A DNA stretch of 64,000 nucleotides. It comes from Gossypium raimondii. Taxonomy: Eukaryota; Streptophyta; Magnoliopsida; Malvales; Malvaceae. Below, piece by piece: positions 12,401-24,840 of this stretch. Each line of letters begins with the position of its first letter. Within the stretch, counting starts at the first letter, position 1. Both the position numbers and the translations under genes were made by a program. The DNA lies in NCBI RefSeq assembly GCF_025698545.1, contig NC_068575.1, positions 52,213,980 through 52,277,979 of the forward strand, given 5' to 3'. The notes below the pieces were generated by a model. The model saw only the letters and a program-made list of their open reading frames with translations. It was not told where the DNA came from and did no database searches.

Positions 12401-13144
12401 GTATCCTCTTCTTTTGTTAAGTGGATGCATGCTACATTGCATGCATAATGATTCATGCAACATATTCTCTCTGTCAGTGCAGAGAGGAACAGCTGACTAA
12501 ATTTTTATGGTCCAAAGTTGCAAAGATAAGAAGGAATTCCCTTCAGTTCTACAGAAAATGGGGGAAATCCATATATTATTTATGTGCAATATATGAGGAG
12601 GATCTTTTTAGCATGCTTGCTAAAAGATTAGCTCCACTGAACATTCTTCAATTCATATGATACACAGAATACACACATAAACCAGCAAAAAACATGGATC
12701 ACGAAGTGAAAAAAAAACCTACCAAGCCATGTAAAGAGAATATCTGGACACAATCTACAGGTGATATTCCAACGAGAAGAATATTAAAAAATGGACCATA
12801 ACTGATTAAATGACTCTCACTCCCAGAATAATCAGCAGGAACTGGTGGCGACAACAAGCTTGTAATGAAGAGAATGGTGTGTTCCTACAAAGCAACACCA
12901 AAATAAACCCAAAAATAGTAAACATACAATAAATTTAAAGAAATAAAGGATAACAAAACTTCAGAAGCACTTAAGTGTAGTAGTGACAGATTATGTGATT
13001 GTAATGCACCTTGTAGCAAGGGACTTTCTGTCAAATTACCTGTATATTCCAACCACGAACTAGAGAAGCCCCGCAAAGAATGCTAGCAGCAGAGATCTTC
13101 TCATCATCTGAACCTTTGGTTGCAATCTCATATATTTTCTCGAT

Positions 13145-13178
<34 letters not shown>

Positions 13179-14424
13179 ATTCAGTTGCCTTAACACTGGG
13201 TAAATTTACAAAAAAGAGCATCTCATATACCTGGCTTCAGGATAATGAAGGTTGTAACTGAAGACCAGGTCATGGACACCAGATTACTTGGATACAACAG
13301 TTAATCAGTCTGGACACTTTCAGTCCCCACAACAACACAGACATAGACCCAGACCATAATGAGATAAATATCCAGTATCTGTGAGGTGGAGACATACTGA
13401 CATACATTTCTTATTTCTGTATGCATGTGTGTATATATATATCATATATAGGAGCTTAAATTAAGATGAAGAAAATAATCATAGGGGAACAGAAAGAGAG
13501 AAAATATGATGCTATGAAGTTGAAGCACACTATCACTAAGCCATCTTTCAGCTAATTAATTTCAATTACAGCATCATAAATCAAACACCCAAATGCAAAA
13601 TGAAAAAACATACTGAAGTCGGCGAGAATTGGAAATGATATAAAACTTTTGCAGATATTAGTTAAATCAAATTCCATATGACCAACTCCTAAGCTGTACA
13701 TAATAACCATAAGGTATACTGATACTCTTGGCATCTTTCATCCATCCCATTGACAGGTTCCCAAATATCGTTTAAGTATAGTAATAACATAAAGTAGTAG
13801 GATCACAGTTCATTCAAACTCATAAAAAGCAGAAAGAATAACCATTTGGGAAAACCAAAAAGACAAGCAGATAAAAAAAGGTTCCAATGAAGCCAAAAGA
13901 CATTCCAATAAAATCAAAGTAGTAGTATTAGTAACTTATAAAACTTTAGGGACCAGGCATAGCGAATATGAACCCTCATAAAAACCGTGCATTCTTCTCT
14001 GAGATGTCAGAATATAATAAAAAAATAGATAATGGGTCTATTCCATGAATTTTATGGCCCCTGCAACTGAGAAAGAAGCAGATGGCAGAGCTTGCATGGA
14101 TAGTATTAGGTCCAGAGGTTTGATGTTTGCTTCAACAGCCCCATCTTAGACATTTGGGACAATGAAAGAGAAAGGTGGCCAACTAAGTGACCAAGCCTAA
14201 CTCTCCCCATTACTAAAGCGACAGCAACAACAAAAGAAAAGGAAAAAATTATTTGCAGCATACCTAGAAGCTGGAGTTGCAATCAGAGCATTTATCAACG
14301 TAGGAGTTAGAGGGGATCCTTTCATCAGTGATGACCAACCAATCACTTGAACAGGAACATTACGGGGTATATTTGCACGAGCATTTACATAACCAGGCCA
14401 AACATATGCGGATGTGTCCAATAG

Positions 14425-14459
<35 letters not shown>

Positions 14460-17400
14460 GCATGTTCCCAGCTGCAAGGAATAAATTGAAGAATTTGGAA
14501 AAGCATTAGCTAGAGAAAGAATTTATGGAAAGAAACAACTTTCAACAGACATAAGAGAATTAGAAAATGGGGCAAATAAATCCTTCTGAAAAGAATGAAG
14601 AGAAAAAAAATCAACTAGTTTTCAGGAAAGAAAACAAATCTAAAGAGAGAAAGAGTCCACAATAAGCATGCTCAAACAGAGTAGTTCAGTCAACAAAATC
14701 AATATTTTAATAGCATAACTGAAATTTCTAAGAAGCATACTTGAGTGTTTTTCAAAAATCTTAAATAGTAAAAAAGTGGCTACCCTTGTTCCACTTGAAC
14801 TGATCTAATAGTCATCTGCACTAAAGTTAACTATGCAAGTAACACATTTCAAAACAGCCTTAATAGATCAGGTAAACTATTTATTTTATAAGGGTACTAG
14901 TGCTTACAGCAATTCATGGGCATGTCATTAATGCTCATGCACTCATGGTATCCATTACCAACAGTGAGACCAGAAACAAACATGATAGCTTTGGCAGCAG
15001 CCTGATTGGCTACTGAACGAACTGGTTGAGGTGGGGTCAATAAAGCCTCATAATCACCCAACATCTGTAAGCTGCAAATTAAATCCTGACGACATCTTCC
15101 TGGGGATTGTTTCTCTTTTATTTGATTGGTTGGGCTGCAATCACATCCATCAATCAATTCACTTTCCTCTTCCTCAACAATATTGGCCACCACAAGTGGT
15201 GTAATTGACAACAACATGCACAAGCATGTGTCAAGGCGAGGTACAGGACCCTCACTAATGTCCCTTTCCTAAGAAACAAACAGAACAAAGAGGCATCAGT
15301 TTGTAACACAAAATAGTGGACAAAGAATATCAGAGTGTCCCAGATCATAATTTCTAATTTATATGCTTTTAGAAACAGAACTCAGTAGAAACTAATCATT
15401 TCTCAATATCATGTTCTCCTATTAGATATAATCATTCAAATATTCCAGTATTCCCAGAGAATAGTTGTATTATCTCCTGGTTTGTCACAACAAATCACAT
15501 TAAATTTCCTCACAAATTGACAAGTTTATAAGATCAAAACAGAGAACTAAACTTAAAGTGGCTTTTAAAGCACAAAAGTAGGAAGCCACAAATGCAGAAG
15601 CTTCTCTACCTGCAACAGACAGGTACACAAACACATCCATCCATCTAGATAAATGAATACATAAATGCTATAGCATACATATACACACAACACATGCAAA
15701 TTCAAAACTTTTATTCTCAGGGAAAAAGAGAAGAATGATGGTCGAAGGTAAACAAGAGCTTGATCAAGTTTACACAAATTCCTACCCTTTGAACAAGCCT
15801 CAAAGCTGCAATCCATAGACCAAGAAATGTATCATGCCATGTTGTACCATTTACAGCCTGTAAAGCCTTGACCAAACCTGCAATATTAATTTTGCCTTAG
15901 CAACATGATCAAGGACGCATAGTCACTATGCTTCAAACAAAGCAACGAATTCGGAATCTGAAGACAGCAATTAACAAGTACCAGTGAGACTTTCAACAGC
16001 ACCAGTTGCAGCCACCTGTGATCCATCCATAGCATCCTCAAGAAACAGATCAATAGGAAGCCAATGTGCAGATGGACTAGTCCCGTGATATTGACCAGAT
16101 GAAGTTGTTAAAGACCCAGAACCAATGACAGCATTAAGCTCCTGTTGTGATATTGTTTTACATTTCCTAGACACAACTTTATGCATATCAGACGTCAAAT
16201 TAAGAAAGGCCTCTGGAGTTATATGTTTTGCATTCCTCAATGCCACTGACTTTGCTGCAAGAACTCTTAATTGCTGAAGGAAAGTTCCCCAATGCGAAGA
16301 CCTAAGAAGAATAAAGGAATATAAGTGTTAGTCACATCTTACTAAATTATCGCAAAGTATTACAAGGATCCCACCCAAAGTTCACTAGTTCAGTAAAGTC
16401 GTTTCTTCTTCTTTTTTCTTTTAGCTACCAAATGATGGAATTACATAAATCGGAAAGGCACTACATGAACTGCCTTTTTCGCATCTCTCTCTTATTCATA
16501 GGGCATAATTAGTACCATAATGCCTCAACAGAAAGAAAACTCAACACTAGAAGTAAGTCTTACATGTTCCTCCGTGCCAAGAAAAGAATCCTTGAAGTTA
16601 CTTTATTTTGCAAAAACTCCCCAATGATCTCAATAGCCATTGTAGTGTTTCCTTTACACAGCACATCATGGTGCTCACTTCTCTTCTCATTAAAGTTATC
16701 AACGCTATCTATTTCCATGTCTTGAGTTACTGTAGGCCATATTGATCTCTTTTCTGGTGTAAGTTCTAGTAACCCTTCATCATCTAGTGATGCATCAAGC
16801 AGTTGCCATACAATTGAAAAAACAAATTCAACTAAAAGCAGACCAGGTTCAGACACTTGAACACCAAATATCTGGGAAAGATGAAGAACATCACCTACTG
16901 ATTTCATAATCCTGCCATTTCACCAGCAACTTGCATTAATACTTACAGTAGTAGCTTAGCCAAGTATCCCTAAAATGACATAAAGTGAAAGACTGGCAAA
17001 GATATGATATTTTACATGACTAGATCAAACCAGTTTCATAGAATATTAGCAGACGTAAATTTAGGTTTCATTATTTTGTAACATGCTATATAGTTTTTGT
17101 TTTTTTAAATGTATAATTTAACTAATATATAACATATCTTTGCAGATAAAATAAAATATACAACCGCTCTAATGAATCATCCATTTTACTATAGCCAGTG
17201 CAAGCAGTCAACTTGAATGGCATTTCATAAATAAAGCATACTTCTATGACAAGAAGGGTGGGGGTGAAATTGAAGTTTACTTTTGATAATTTGGTCCATT
17301 GATTTGACATTGAAGTGAGAAGGCATGTCTCCTGAGGAGTTCCATGTAGAGCCGATATGCTGCAGGATGAAACTTACGATTTGGAATGACCCTGTCATAG

Positions 17401-18486
17401 ACACCAGGTGTAGTCAATTTCAGTCTTAGAAATATCAAGTCAATGGGAACTTCCACCAAAATCATGATTCCACAGGCCAGCAAATGTTAGACAACATGTA
17501 CTGGTGGAATACTTTAAGATGAACATTTTGCCAAAAAAAACCAAAATTTAGCTCTTTAAAGATTGCAATCGAACATAAAACCAAACAGAATTTTTTTTTC
17601 CAAACCTGCACTGACATTAAAAAAGCAACATTAACAACAATCCACAGAAATGAACCACAATAGAACGGCTGGTTGTCACATATCTTGAAGTTTAGTCACT
17701 CGCTAGCAAATGGCCTTAAAATAACTTTCGGAACACCTAATATTACATGATCTGTTAACAAGTACAAACACGTACATACAAGTTTATCATGTACACTGGC
17801 AATAGAGTTTAAAACAGATTACAGATCATAATAGGCAACCAAGGGTAAGGTGTGAGAACCTAAACGTATGGCTAATTCTTACAAGACAAGAGAACAACAA
17901 AATATACAGCATCTTTTCGCATGAACCATAGAATATTATTGTGTTTAGAATCTTAAACCAAGGCCAACCAAAAGGGCTATACTATCAACTTCAATCAGCT
18001 CAAAAACCGAGAACCAAGCAGTATAGCCACCGGGAAAAAAAGCACACACGCGTACACACCAAATAACAAAAATGGCTAAGAAACAAGTCGAACTTATATG
18101 TCATAAAACTCATCGACCCTGTTTTTCTATTAAAAAAAAAACTTAAAAGGGGGGGGAGGGGGGGAGGGAACGGACCTGGTAGAGAGGAGGGCGAGGACGA
18201 GCATTGAAGGCACGAATTTGACAGTCAAGGCCTTCTCTAGGAACTTCCACGTGATGGGCACGTGATTATCCCAGCAGATGTGGGAGACAAGGAGGTGAGC
18301 CAGGTCGATTGAAGGCAAAGAAATCCCAGCCGAGTTAAGACTAGAACTGAGCTGAACAGCCCAGAGAAGTGGATCTCTGTTCTTGTACTGGGCCGACTTG
18401 GTCAGCTCCAGCACCGACTCCCATACCGGACTCGCCGCCTGTACGGAAACCGCCATGCCGGCTGCCGCCGCAAGCTGGTGCTGCAA
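9439..18486 (-). CDS. MED33A: Mediator of RNA polymerase II transcription subunit 33 (MED5/REF4-RFR1 family)
   Basis: Twelve coding exons (minus strand, 5' to 3'): 18486-18176, 17391-17281, 16911-16564, 16301-15982, 15877-15786, 15268-14908, 14471-14264, 13154-13040, 12884-12723, 12330-11670, 11165-10959 and 10559-9439. All phases close, giving 1338 residues; the known plant proteins are about 1300. Family marks are the N-terminal SPVWESVLELTKSAQYK and PLLWAVQLSS, the NMRHLIVEACIARNLLDTSA block, and the GGSSPAMLPLPLAALVSLT block near the C-terminus. The start could be the ATG at 18486 or the one at 18456 ten codons on, which opens MAVSVQAASPVW. Known role: plant Mediator tail subunit in the nucleus. 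The Arabidopsis REF4/RFR1 pair restrains phenylpropanoid (lignin) biosynthesis. I cannot separate 33A from 33B, so the symbol is tentative. Confidence 0.93.
18120..18172. repeat. G/C homopolymer-rich tract just inside MED33 intron 1
   Basis: On the coding strand, pyrimidine runs (C-rich, then T-rich) begin within a few bases of the exon 1 donor. The plus strand shows several G-runs broken by single A residues, so G-quadruplex folding of the template strand is conceivable. This is sequence observation only. Confidence 0.5.
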
Positions 18487-19263
18487 TGGAGCTTGATTAT
18501 GCTTGTACTTACAGTGGATTCAGTTAAAGTAGAGAGTTGAGTCGGCTGTTTTTTCAAAATCAAAACTTGAGACCAAGATTATTAATCAATGGGGGTACCT
18601 TGATCGAAAGAGAACATAAATGGGTAAAAATGGACAAGTTCGCTTAGGAAATTTTTTCACCCTCTGAGATTTAACGTGTATGGGAGATTTAAAATTTGAC
18701 CATCCGTGCCTGCTTGTCAAATGAAGGGGCCACTGAAGTCAATTTTGCGGACCGTTTTAATTTTCCACCCAAACGACCAGTTCTCTGTTCTTAGGGGGAT
18801 AGCACTCATCAATAATTTCTTCCAAATTTGTTCTTTTATGACTTTTTTATTCTTTTTTTATAATAAATTTATGAATCACTAATTTATTAGTAAGTTCATA
18901 TTTTGATGAGTCAATTTTAAAAAATTACAAACTATTCATAGACAAGTAGAACAATATTCCTTAAATCTAAGTTGATCGACATCAAATATTAAAATTGAAA
19001 AAAATTATTTACAAATTTATAACATTTAAAGCTATTTCATATAGAAAAATCAAATTGTAGAAGAGAAATAAATAAAAACTTGCAATTGATGCAAAAAGAA
19101 AATCTCATACATCAACCATTTTACAGTTGAATGACTTCGGTCTTGCTAATAGTTTAATGAGAATTCAAAATTTACGGAGAATTCAAAATTTTTAACGTAA
19201 ATGTTAAACCTTTTTTATGGACTTCGGTCTTGCACGCCTAGAAGTTGATTTAACATGAAAATA
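18487..19263. other. MED33 upstream region and AT-rich spacer
   Basis: This is the promoter side of the MED33-like gene and the downstream side of the REXO4-like gene; both are on the minus strand. I see no clear TATA box. The words ATTCAAAATTT recur around 19160-19190. No gene is supported. Confidence 0.5.
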
Positions 19264-19366
19264 TTTACATACAAATTGAACAAAGCCAATCAAACTTTCA
19301 TTTTGCTTTCACTTAATTTACATACAAATTGAACAAAGCCAATCAAACTTTCATTTTGCTTTCACT
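19264..19366. repeat. Tandem duplication with a 53-bp period
   Basis: The unit beginning TTTACATACAAATTGAACAA is present twice in direct tandem (19264-19316, then 19317-19366). The shared part is identical by eye and ends TTTGCTTTCACT. Lack of divergence suggests a recent slip or duplication. It lies in the 3' flank of the REXO4-like gene. Confidence 0.9.
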
Positions 19367-19498
19367 AGGGAACATACAAACCAAAACATCGACCAAACCC
19401 AAAGTTATATGATCTGATCTTGCCCCAACAACCCACCAAAGGAAACCAAACATACATAAACCAAAAACCGTGCCTTTCTTGGGTAGATATTGCAGGTG

Positions 19499-22267
19499 TT
19501 AAAAGGAAAATGGATAGTCAGCTGCCAGGGTTGCAATCTTGGTCAAGTCCAGACACCAACACTTATAATCAGATGTTGAGATCTCATATAGTTCATCCGG
19601 AGCCTTCTTTTCCAATTCCATTGATCGAAAAGAATCAAAGCCACTGTTAGCTTTTTCATCTCCAAGTCTGAACACTTGCCGATGGTCTTGGCCACGCATT
19701 CGCTTGTACAGTCTCATCACAGATATACAATCTTCGTATGGATCGTGAATTCCAGACTGGATGTTGTACCTGTAAAACAATACACCATGATGCTACAGAA
19801 AGAAAAGGGAGTAAAAGGAGAAAATAGTGTACAGAGAGCAGTAGCAAGAGCAATTTTCTTTTATCTAAAACTGTAATGTAGATCCTGAAATAGCAACTTG
19901 CCCTAGATATGTTTTTGTGAGGTGCTTCAGTGAGTGGCTAACAAGATTTGTTTTCATCAATGGACGGTATTTTGCAGTGTCCCTGCACAATAGAAAATAG
20001 CTTGTGTAATGGAAGACATCTCTGCATATCTTTATTTTAGAAGGTCGAAGATACGAAAAAAAGAAATACAGAAAGGGGGAAAGGGGTTTGGGAAAATTCA
20101 AAGTCGAATCATAGTGAAAAAAGGCCAAAATCTAAAATTATTCCAACCCTTCTACACTTACTTTTCATCCGTGCTTGGCTATACCATGCATCATTTCCTC
20201 TTAAGAAGCATAGGATTAAATGAGACACAAATACAGAATGAGTTAATTTGTGAAGGTTATCTGATGACCCTTATTATACTAATATGTTGCCACTTGCCAT
20301 TAGTTTGTTATATGTTAATATCAAGACATGTTTCACCTAAAAACGAACTAGGTTATGCCAACTGACAATCAAGGAAACACATCACAAAGGGTTTCATTAA
20401 AAAATGCAGACACCATTTTCAGCAGAATCACTTGTCAAAAGGATTTTGAATGCGCCTGAAATATTTCAACCAACCTCAACAGAAAGCCAGGGTATTTCAT
20501 TCTCAAGCAGTTCAAATCATGCTGTATGTCATGGCCCACAAGAAGCCTAGCCTTCACCCCATCTGGGGGCATCCTTCCAACAGACTCTCCATTGTATAGA
20601 ATTTTCTTTATTTTATCTTGCACTTCATTAAGTGGTATGGCATCTCTCAGATGGTCTTCTGTTAGCCCAGTTACTTCATATCTGCATATATGTATGAATA
20701 AAAGCATAATAGGTAGTTCGGCTTTAAGGTGGCTATTTTAAGTGAAGATGGAGCATAGAAATACCTGTAATTGGTGACAGGAATTTGTGGTTGAACATAT
20801 GTGTGCAAAATTATATTCTCAGCTTCATCAACAAGACATACTCTAGCACAAAGATCAATTGATCCATCACTTCCACCACCAACCATTTCACAATCCATAG
20901 CAACGGCTTTTTGAGCTTTGCCATTGTGCATTTCATCCATGATTGAACCTGACATAGTGAAATTAGATTCTATACAAGGCGTGATCTTTGTTCCCTGCAA
21001 CAACAACAACATAATATTAGGTTATATCAAGTTATAATGTAATATGAATGTGTTCCAGTCCCTACACATAAGGTATTCAACCATCTAGTCTCAATTTTAG
21101 CCAAAATTTTCCTTGTTTTCAAGATTATTTTGACATAGAACTTAGAAATCAGACATCCAAAATACAAAATCAAGAAAAATATAGTCAAAATACACGCAAC
21201 AGGCATATTAATGATTAATATTATAGACAATTAAACAAGGGAAGCGGAGTAAAGCTCTATAAGTGATAAGGTTCCAATTAGCATTTTAATCACAAAGCTT
21301 ACTTACAAGGGGAACAGGGGCCACTAGGCAGCACATTTGCTTATGTTCCTTAAGAGCAGAGGGGCTATCCAAAACTTTTAAACAAAGATTGCAACCTTGT
21401 TCCACAAAAATCTTCAAACAATTTGTTTTCGATAGTGGACCTATGTAGAAGGAAAGAAATAAGAAAATTACACAATAAAATCGTTGACAAATGAGAATGA
21501 ACATGCAGATTGTCTTACTATTAATATGTTCCCGCACCGATTCAAAAGATTTGCAGTGCTTTTGACACACCCAACATCTAGGTTGATGAACTGAATGGTA
21601 CGAGATTTTCATGTGCTCAATAAGATGCAGCTTTCTATTAAATTGTTTATAGCATGCAGGGCATTTGTGCCTGTAATAGAAAATGAAGAACAATGAAACG
21701 TTTACTTCACATGCATTATAATCACAACCAATGCATCATCATCAAACAAAGACAATATATCAGCTAAAAGATCTAAATAGAGAGGAGGCTACTGAAGCTT
21801 TGGGAACTTTCCAGCAATATCTTATTTCTCCCCTTATTTCACAGTATCATGCTCAAACAGTTTTAACTCCAATTGCTGATTCCCTATGTCTATTGTGTCC
21901 ATAACTAGAAGCAACAACAAAGTAAGAGGTTAAGGGGAAAAAGGGTAAGCCCTTTTCAACATTGTAGCTCAAAAAGTAGGCATTAGAAACCAAATAAAAC
22001 CTCAGAGCAAAAGAAACACAATAAAAGAGTGGCTCCCAGAAATTTCGAGCAAACAAAAGGAACTAAGTGCATGTGTTACTTTCTTTAGCACCCAGAAGTA
22101 AAAAATCAAGTAAAAGCAAAGTAAGTGAACCAATGACACATTTTCTTCCACATTCTTGCCCATACGTAAGAAGCAGCCAAACCCATCTCATAAATAAACG
22201 ATCAAAAGATTAGAGAGAAATGGGACCTTGGGGTTTTGGGCTTTGGAGGATCGGGATCAGAGGCCAT
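19499..22267 (-). CDS. RNA exonuclease 4-like: C2H2 zinc fingers plus DEDDh 3'-5' exonuclease
   Basis: Seven exons (minus, 5' to 3'): 22267-22227, 21670-21519, 21440-21307, 20994-20765, 20681-20475, 19982-19902 and 19769-19499, giving 371 residues. Residues 14-109 hold C2H2-type fingers: CPACYKQF..HLIEHM, CWVCQKHC..SVREH and CNLCLK..ALKEHKQ. Residues about 139-300 form the exonuclease. Exo I is AMDCEMVG (D143, E145). Exo II is VGHDIQHDL (D240 likely catalytic). Exo III is IHDPYEDC (H290 and D295, the DEDDh His and final Asp). Known family role: nuclear or nucleolar 3'-5' exoribonuclease, REX4/REXO4-like, probably in rRNA or small-RNA maturation; the plant role is inferred. The intron between exons 6 and 7 uses a GC donor (see the separate entry). 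The plant architecture with N-terminal fingers is complete. Confidence 0.9.
19770..19901 (-). other. GC-AG intron in the REXO4-like gene
   Basis: Exon 6 ends ..TATCTAGG and is followed by GCAAGT, the classic non-canonical GC donor context. The acceptor is TTTTACAG at 19770. Only this donor keeps the frame into the conserved YNIQSGIHDPYEDC. The GT four bases further on would shift frame and lose the catalytic Exo III motif. Confidence 0.85.
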
Positions 22268-22426
22268 CGGAAGTAGCACCGGAATTTTTTAAAATAAGAA
22301 GATAAATTTTCCGGTAAACAGAGACGTGGGTTTCGGAGTTTGGGTAAAAAGAAGTTAGCAATTGAACTCTTCGACGAGGGGGAGAGACGGAGTGGGAAGT
22401 GCAACTGAGATAAAAAAAAAAACATA

Positions 22427-22446
22427 AAACGACGATGCCGTTTTGA
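22427..22446. promoter_or_regulatory. AAACG..CGTTTT inverted motif upstream of the REXO4-like gene
   Basis: AAACGACGATGCCGTTTT is an imperfect inverted repeat about 160 bases before the start codon. It resembles the AACGCACCGTTT motif near ISA2 and LSM2. A promoter role is inferred. Confidence 0.35.
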
Positions 22447-22499
22447 ACGCCGTGAACCTTTTTGGTAATTACTGTAGACAGACCGATTTATTATGCAGA

Positions 22500-22993
22500 T
22501 TAAGAGTAAGTAAAATTCGATTCGATTTGAAAAATTTATAAAAAATTAAATTTTAAATTAAATAGTTCGAGTTATTTGAGTTAATTGAGTCATTCAGATC
22601 AACTTCAATAAAAAATTAAATTTTTCGGTTTAACACAAATATGAATTATACAATTCGAGTTATCCAAAAATTTGAACAGAAAAATATAAAATCAAAACTA
22701 TTAAGTTCAAAGATAAAACTATGTTATTTTGATAAATGTTTACCAATTAATTATTGTTTATGTAGTTAAGTAATATTGTACTCCGTTTACTAGTTAAATA
22801 ATTAGTCCATGTAAATATAACATTGTATAAATAATATGATTGTTAACACGACTTGACTTGACTCAAAATTTTTTTGACTCAATTCGAAAAATTTTCAAAG
22901 TGAGTTCAGTGGTTAAAATATAATTTATCAATTCGACTAACTCGAATTTTTTTTACTCGATTTGACTCGACTTAATCAAATGTTCACCCCTAA
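22500..22993. mobile_element. Degenerate hAT-type MITE-like repeat
   Basis: The right end reads ATGTTCACCCCTA, a common hAT-type terminal motif (TAGGGGTGAACAT in reverse). The left end, TTAAGAGTAAGTAAAATTCG, matches a mutated inverted copy. The body is AT-rich with many TTCGA/ACTCGA words and no coding capacity. I see no clear target duplication, so the call rests on the terminal words. Confidence 0.45.
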
Positions 22994-23312
22994 TATAGCC
23001 CTATAAGATATCTCTTATATAATTGTTACGAGCTTTTAACCACGTGGACTTACAACGTGATTGATAGCCAACAGTATTCTGAATTTAAATATTTCAAACT
23101 TTATATGAATACGCGGATCTCTAATCAGTATTTTTAGCTTCGCCCTGCATGTAATACTAAAATCTTAGTTGATAAAAAAACAAATTAAGAAAAATGTGGT
23201 AATAAATGGTATATAGAGCAAAGTAAATAATATGTTAAAATATATATTTCCGGGACAACATGGAAAAAATAGTCATAAATCAATGAAAGTAGTCAAGTTT
23301 ACAGCACACAGC
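22994..23312. other. AT-rich spacer, 3' flank of the HIPP gene
   Basis: Between the MITE-like repeat and the HIPP stop codon I see only AT-rich sequence that probably includes the HIPP 3' UTR. Confidence 0.5.
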
Positions 23313-24180
23313 TCAGATTATGCTGCAAGCATTAACATTATCATCACGAAATGTGTGAAAAACAGAGTTGCCTATTGGCGGTTCCGTATCCTCATAGAAA
23401 TCATAGGGATATGGTCGCGGCGGCTGTGTTATCCGGTAAGGTGGCGAGTAAGGATAAACTGGTCGATATTGTCCACATCTATATGGTGGCAGTTGAAATG
23501 CAGGTGGTAATGGTGGTGGCGGCAGCCATGAGTAACACCCTGGCCTTGCTCCTCGAAAACTGCCAAACATTCTTGGTTCAACACTGCTCTTCTTGCCAAA
23601 CCAACCACCAAGCCAGTGTTTCTTCTTTTCCGTGATAAGTTGTGGGTGATTCGATACTTCGGGTCCTTGTGGGACAGGGTCTTTAGCTTTACCGTCATTA
23701 GATTTATCAGCAAAAGAACATGTTTGGTTCTTTTCCTCGTATTTACAAGCAGAACAAGTGTTGTCATTGTCTAGTTTCTCGTTTCTAGTCTCGGGGTTCT
23801 TCTCGTAGGCGTAAAGCTCTGCTTTTTTGCCCATCTTTTCTGATATCGTTTGAATGAGCGTAGAGAGTTGGACAATGCCATGAACAGTGACCAGCCCGTT
23901 TTCGGTATCTATGTCGACGGCATTCACCCCTAGGTGACAAAATCAAATAAAAAAAATGGGAAAGCATTTTTAAAAGGTGTTTTTTTTTAATATTCTTTAC
24001 CATTGATTTTCTGCAACATTTTCTTCACTTTCTTGGGACATGCAGGACAGCAATGGGCGTTCACTTTCAAAACACAACTCTGCAATGAGATTAAAAGCAA
24101 AGGTTAAAAACCATGAAAAAGATAAATAAAATAAAATAAAGTAAAGAGTTTCATACTGGGACAGTCGGAGCATCTGCCAT
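23313..24180 (-). CDS. Heavy-metal-associated isoprenylated plant protein (HIPP)
   Basis: Three exons (minus): 24180-24157, 24079-24001 and 23929-23313, giving 239 residues. Residues 9-70 form an HMA fold with the metal site HCCPACPKKV (C19-x-x-C22). A Lys-, Asp- and Glu-rich linker with further Cys residues follows. Then comes a Pro/Tyr-rich segment (SWLPPPPLPPAF, RPVYPYSPPY). The protein ends CSII, a CaaX box that would be prenylated on C236. HMA plus CaaX defines HIPPs, which occur only in vascular plants. Known or proposed roles are heavy-metal binding, membrane or nuclear attachment, and stress or pathogen responses. The metal bound and the partner are unknown here. The family is clear, but I cannot give a HIPP number. 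Confidence 0.92.
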
Positions 24181-24840
24181 TGGAGTCTAAGAAAAGCTTA
24201 GCAAAACAGAGAAAAATGGTTGATGGAACTGACGGTAGTTAGAAGACAGTAAAGAGAGGAGTAATCTAGTTACGTGTTCCTTGAAGCGTGTTGATGGCTA
24301 CTTAAAAGGAAAATCTCGATGATTTATTTCCTTTCTTTTTTACTTAAGGGGAAAAAAACCATGTTGTACAATGGGAAAGATTACTTTTCCATAAATGATG
24401 ACAAGAATTTACGTTTGTTCTTTGAAGATAAGATACCCGAAATGACCCCTAAATAAGGTTTGATTAATTGCTCTTTTTTGGGGGGGTTATGATTTGATTG
24501 ATGATCGATTGCCTTGAATATTATAACTTCTGGAGAATAAATACAGAGTTTCCCAAATTGGTATTGATAATATAACTAGGAACGGTAATAACTGTAATAA
24601 ACATGAAATATTTTCATTTTTCAGACAGCATCTTCAACAGTGGACATTTCACAGCATGCATTTTACACGTCTCTGATAATTCAATATTCTTGCAGCAAAT
24701 AAAATATGTTGATAAACAAACCAACATCAATTTGTGTGTACATTAATGCAAAAAAGGATCTCTTTCATTACTAAGTAACTTATCTTTGCTCAATTCAGAA
24801 ACTATAAGTATCTCAAATCAGATGTTCATTAAAAAGTATT
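24181..24840. other. HIPP promoter side and LSM2 3' flank
   Basis: AT-rich spacer between two minus-strand genes. It holds the HIPP upstream region at its left end and the likely LSM2 3' UTR at its right end. No other gene or clear regulatory site is seen. Confidence 0.5.

Noticed and set aside
19898-19902. GT donor four bases after the GC donor in the REXO4-like gene
   Set aside because: It shifts frame and removes the conserved HDPYEDC motif, so it is at most a minor alternative.
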